Below, one piece after another: positions 61,792 through 64,000 of a stretch of 64,000 nt of DNA. The DNA is from Acidobacteriota bacterium. GTDB taxonomy: Bacteria > Acidobacteriota > Holophagae > Acanthopleuribacterales > Acanthopleuribacteraceae. Made by a program: the position numbers and the translations under genes. How positions within the stretch are numbered: the stretch's first letter is position 1; each line of letters opens with the position of its first letter. The notes below the pieces were generated by a model. It searched no databases. It was given only the letters and a program-made list of their open reading frames with translations, and was not told where the DNA came from. The stretch lies in assembly GCA_020439745.1 (NCBI GenBank), contig JAGQSC010000050.1, positions 186,001-250,000 of the forward strand. Direction: 5' to 3'.

Positions 61792-64000
61792 TCATTCATC
61801 AACACCCCAATCGACGGTAGTCCAGTAAACCTGGGTCGCAGCATCGTTTTGGAACACGACATCGTCCGCCTTGATATTTGCGGGTAACTCAATGAACACC
61901 AGAGTGTGGGTCCAATCTGTCAATTGGCGGAAAAACTCGCTGATTTCTTGTCGTTCTTCACCCACATCAGCGGACATACCCAAACCGGCTGTTCGGAACT
62001 GTAGTTGTTCTGCAAATGAACGTCGCGCAGCGGCCTCTTTCTCGCGCTGATCCAGCTCGTTTTGCATGCGTTTCTTATCGCCCATAGAAATGCGGAAACC
62101 CACTTGTGTGTTCCGATCTTCCTGAAAACTATCACGAGTCGCATCGCGATCGGGTTGCATGGAATCCATATCCAGTGCCCGGTCTGCAATCGACTTCGCG
62201 GTGGCAGTAGTAGGCGCATCCCGTGGAAACTCCAAGTGATACACATGCAAACCGGTTTGACGCAATTCAACCAACATGGCTTCCAATTGCGTCAGATCCT
62301 CAGTCAAGTGATCTGTAATCAAAATCAGGTGGTGAGGCATGGTGGTGTGATATTCAAGGTGGGTCACCTCCTCCAACAACACGCTGAAATCCAAATTGGT
62401 GCTCAAACCATGAGTGGGCGTAACCGCCTTGAGTGCACTCAACCACTCAGCTCTGTTGGATGTTGGCGCCAGCGCTAAGCGGGTCCGTGGCCCACCCGAA
62501 CGCACGATATAGGTCAAGTCACCCGGTTTGAGTTCACTCTTAAACCATTGGACCAATTCCTCTCTCAAGAATGGCCAGATACCGCGATTCACGACATCTT
62601 CATGAATCGCGATGCCCCAAATCTGGTTCAATTCATGAATCGAGGTGTGCTTCAAATCAGCGAGTTGTTGCCCCTGATAAAATGGATCTGGAGGTACAGA
62701 GGCCGAGCCGTCCACATGTCGTGCGGCCGCCACCAAGTTCGGGTTTCGAACGCTGATCTCAGTAAACACATCTGTGCGACTTAACACGGTACTTTGAGTG
62801 GACCAGGTGCCGTCCTTAAGAAACCGCACGTCAACTTGCGTCGTAGGTCCCCAATCAAAAGGCGGCCAGGGAATTTCGCCCGTACTTGTGGACAGAAAGG
62901 GATGACCACCGATACATACATACAACTCCGGTCCCGCTGCCTTCAGAGTGAGTGTCTCCAATTCCAGGTAGTTGTCGGTTTGATTGGTGACGACTTTTGA
63001 TGAATCTTGGATCGCCACAGTCCAATCTGCCGGAAAGGTTCGAAACCCTCGAAGACCGTGGGCGTCAGGTAGGGTTTGCGCCATCACGCGGAAAGGCCCC
63101 TGCTGTGGCGGCAATTCAAACATGAACCAATCCCCTGCGCGATTGATATAGCTGAGCGGACGTGGGATATCATCTTCCTTAATCATGAGTGCTTCCGGCG
63201 AAAGGTGCGCTGCATGAACAAGCACCATAGCCAACCGACTGGGGTCATAGGGTTGATCCCAGCGATATCGAAATCCACCGATCATGAGTTCGCGCTTGTC
63301 AGGCTTGATCAGCCCTTCAGGAGCCCACTGTTGAACGATAATAGGTGTGCCCACTCTCGGCAATGTAGGAGGGGCAACATATATGGAACTGCTGGTTTTC
63401 AGACCACTGGTCAGGAAGCCAGAAAATATCTTCAGATCGGCATTAAAGTGACCCGGTGGCATATGCACTTCAAACACCACCGCGTCGTCCTTTTGTAAAT
63501 TTACAGCGGTCGCATCATGCCTCGTCTCCACCTCGCCTACCCCTTTGTCCAAGGTGATCAGGAGTTCCAAAACAACATCTTCTCTGCCTTTTGATTGAAC
63601 AGCTTCACGAAACGAAGGCGTCAACGCAACTGCCACCCGCAACAGCTCACCGCGGGGATCTGGGTCCAAGAGATACGTGAGAATTCGGGTGTCGTACCAA
63701 GTGATTTGATCGGGGATCCGGGTTCTGCCAAAGGGACGCATGTCGAAACTGTAGAGGATCTGGGGATGGAGGATCATTCTGTTTTTTAGTCGGTCCCATT
63801 CGGTAACGCTTCGTTCGGTCAAAGTCACTCGATTGCGACCAATGGGGATGAAATGAAACTCATAGTCTGCGAAATGCCATTCCGAGGGCAGCAAACTGTT
63901 GGAGGGATTGGTTGTCGTCGATTCAGGCTCACCGAGCACTTCCACGATGTAATCACGAATGTCTCCGTAGGTTCGCTCACAGAAAAACTGGGGCAAAAAC
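61792..64000 (-). CDS. GWxTD/VWFA-related acidobacterial protein, 5' end outside window
   Basis: The frame runs off the right edge; 734 residues are visible, and a TTG at 63996 is only the first possible start. The first residues (YGDIRDYIVEVLGEPE, then EWHFADYEFHF) look like the C-terminal half of a GWxTD domain. A beta-rich middle of about 400 residues follows, then a VWFA-related domain (about 490-600: LTYIVRSGGPRTRL, HHLILITDHLTED). C-terminal charged coil with QNELDQREKEAAARR. This architecture is a hallmark of Acidobacteriota. Probably exported; the signal is off the edge. Confidence 0.8.
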   Translation of the reverse strand, partial: FLPQFFCERTYGDIRDYIVEVLGEPESTTTNPSNSLLPSEWHFADYEFHFIPIGRNRVTLTERSVTEWDRLKNRMILHPQILYSFDMRPFGRTRIPDQITWYDTRILTYLLDPDPRGELLRVAVALTPSFREAVQSKGREDVVLELLITLDKGVGEVETRHDATAVNLQKDDAVVFEVHMPPGHFNADLKIFSGFLTSGLKTSSSIYVAPPTLPRVGTPIIVQQWAPEGLIKPDKRELMIGGFRYRWDQPYDPSRLAMVLVHAAHLSPEALMIKEDDIPRPLSYINRAGDWFMFELPPQQGPFRVMAQTLPDAHGLRGFRTFPADWTVAIQDSSKVVTNQTDNYLELETLTLKAAGPELYVCIGGHPFLSTSTGEIPWPPFDWGPTTQVDVRFLKDGTWSTQSTVLSRTDVFTEISVRNPNLVAAARHVDGSASVPPDPFYQGQQLADLKHTSIHELNQIWGIAIHEDVVNRGIWPFLREELVQWFKSELKPGDLTYIVRSGGPRTRLALAPTSNRAEWLSALKAVTPTHGLSTNLDFSVLLEEVTHLEYHTTMPHHLILITDHLTEDLTQLEAMLVELRQTGLHVYHLEFPRDAPTTATAKSIADRALDMDSMQPDRDATRDSFQEDRNTQVGFRISMGDKKRMQNELDQREKEAAARRSFAEQLQFRTAGLGMSADVGEERQEISEFFRQLTDWTHTLVFIELPANIKADDVVFQNDAATQVYWTTVDWGVDE

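Overview
The window is chromosomal DNA from a Gram-negative bacterium, gene-dense and without mobile elements, CRISPR arrays, rRNA or any tRNA I could recognise. An outer membrane is implied by an Omp85 barrel, a TamB domain, KdsC and LapA/LapB. The likely phylum is Acidobacteriota, possibly a Holophagae-type lineage. The hints are a VWFA-related acidobacterial domain behind a GWxTD-like segment at the right edge, a DUF4388-like/DnaJ/TPR protein at the left edge, a Ser/Thr kinase with TPRs, and many TPR proteins. This placement is an inference from gene content, not from a marker-gene tree.

Layout. 1-6.3 kb: DUF4388-DnaJ-TPR protein (cut by the edge), lytic transglycosylase, TPR membrane protein, msrB, an orphan GspG-like pseudopilin, a secreted amidohydrolase, and a small secreted protein followed by a strong terminator. 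6.4-16.4 kb: yebC-ruvC; pyk-dpaL with overlapping frames; a wax-ester-synthase-type acyltransferase; a tight operon tyrA - persulfide-dioxygenase-like MBL protein - gloA - membrane protein; an HtrA protease. 16.4-22.4 kb: a complete AmmeMemoRadiSam triad, a DUF4301-like protein, a response-regulator/GGDEF protein degenerate in both domains, and a pentapeptide-repeat membrane protein. 22.4-31 kb: dnaB, a small charged protein, birA-coaX, tsaB-ltaE and two large unknown proteins. 31-41 kb: mdh, a Ser/Thr kinase with TPRs, two small exported proteins, an aspartoacylase-like enzyme, the envelope operon kdsC-lapA-lapB, a glycosyltransferase with TPRs and a Xer recombinase. 41-48.5 kb: a secreted protein with a C-X4-C-H module, a surface-type protein with NTAVG repeats and a peptidase S74 tail, an MmcQ/YjbR protein, an acyl-CoA thioesterase, a FecR-domain lipoprotein and an AgcS symporter. 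48.6-53 kb: heat-shock cluster dnaK-dnaJ-hspR-sigma factor. 53-64 kb: an ABC-F ATPase, a 1997-residue TamB-Omp85 fusion, a secreted TPR protein and the truncated GWxTD/VWA protein.

The most striking object is the gene at 55131-61124. It encodes in one uninterrupted frame an inner-membrane anchor, a TamB-like periplasmic body with its conserved C-terminal domain, several POTRA-like modules and an Omp85 barrel. TamA and TamB are normally separate partners, so this would be a covalent bridge from inner to outer membrane. Its start codon directly follows the stop of a secreted TPR protein gene. Other unusual items are a sigma-70 factor downstream of dnaK-dnaJ-hspR, a pair of exported proteins built from a duplicated small module, and a genome style in which convergent genes often overlap at their stop codons.
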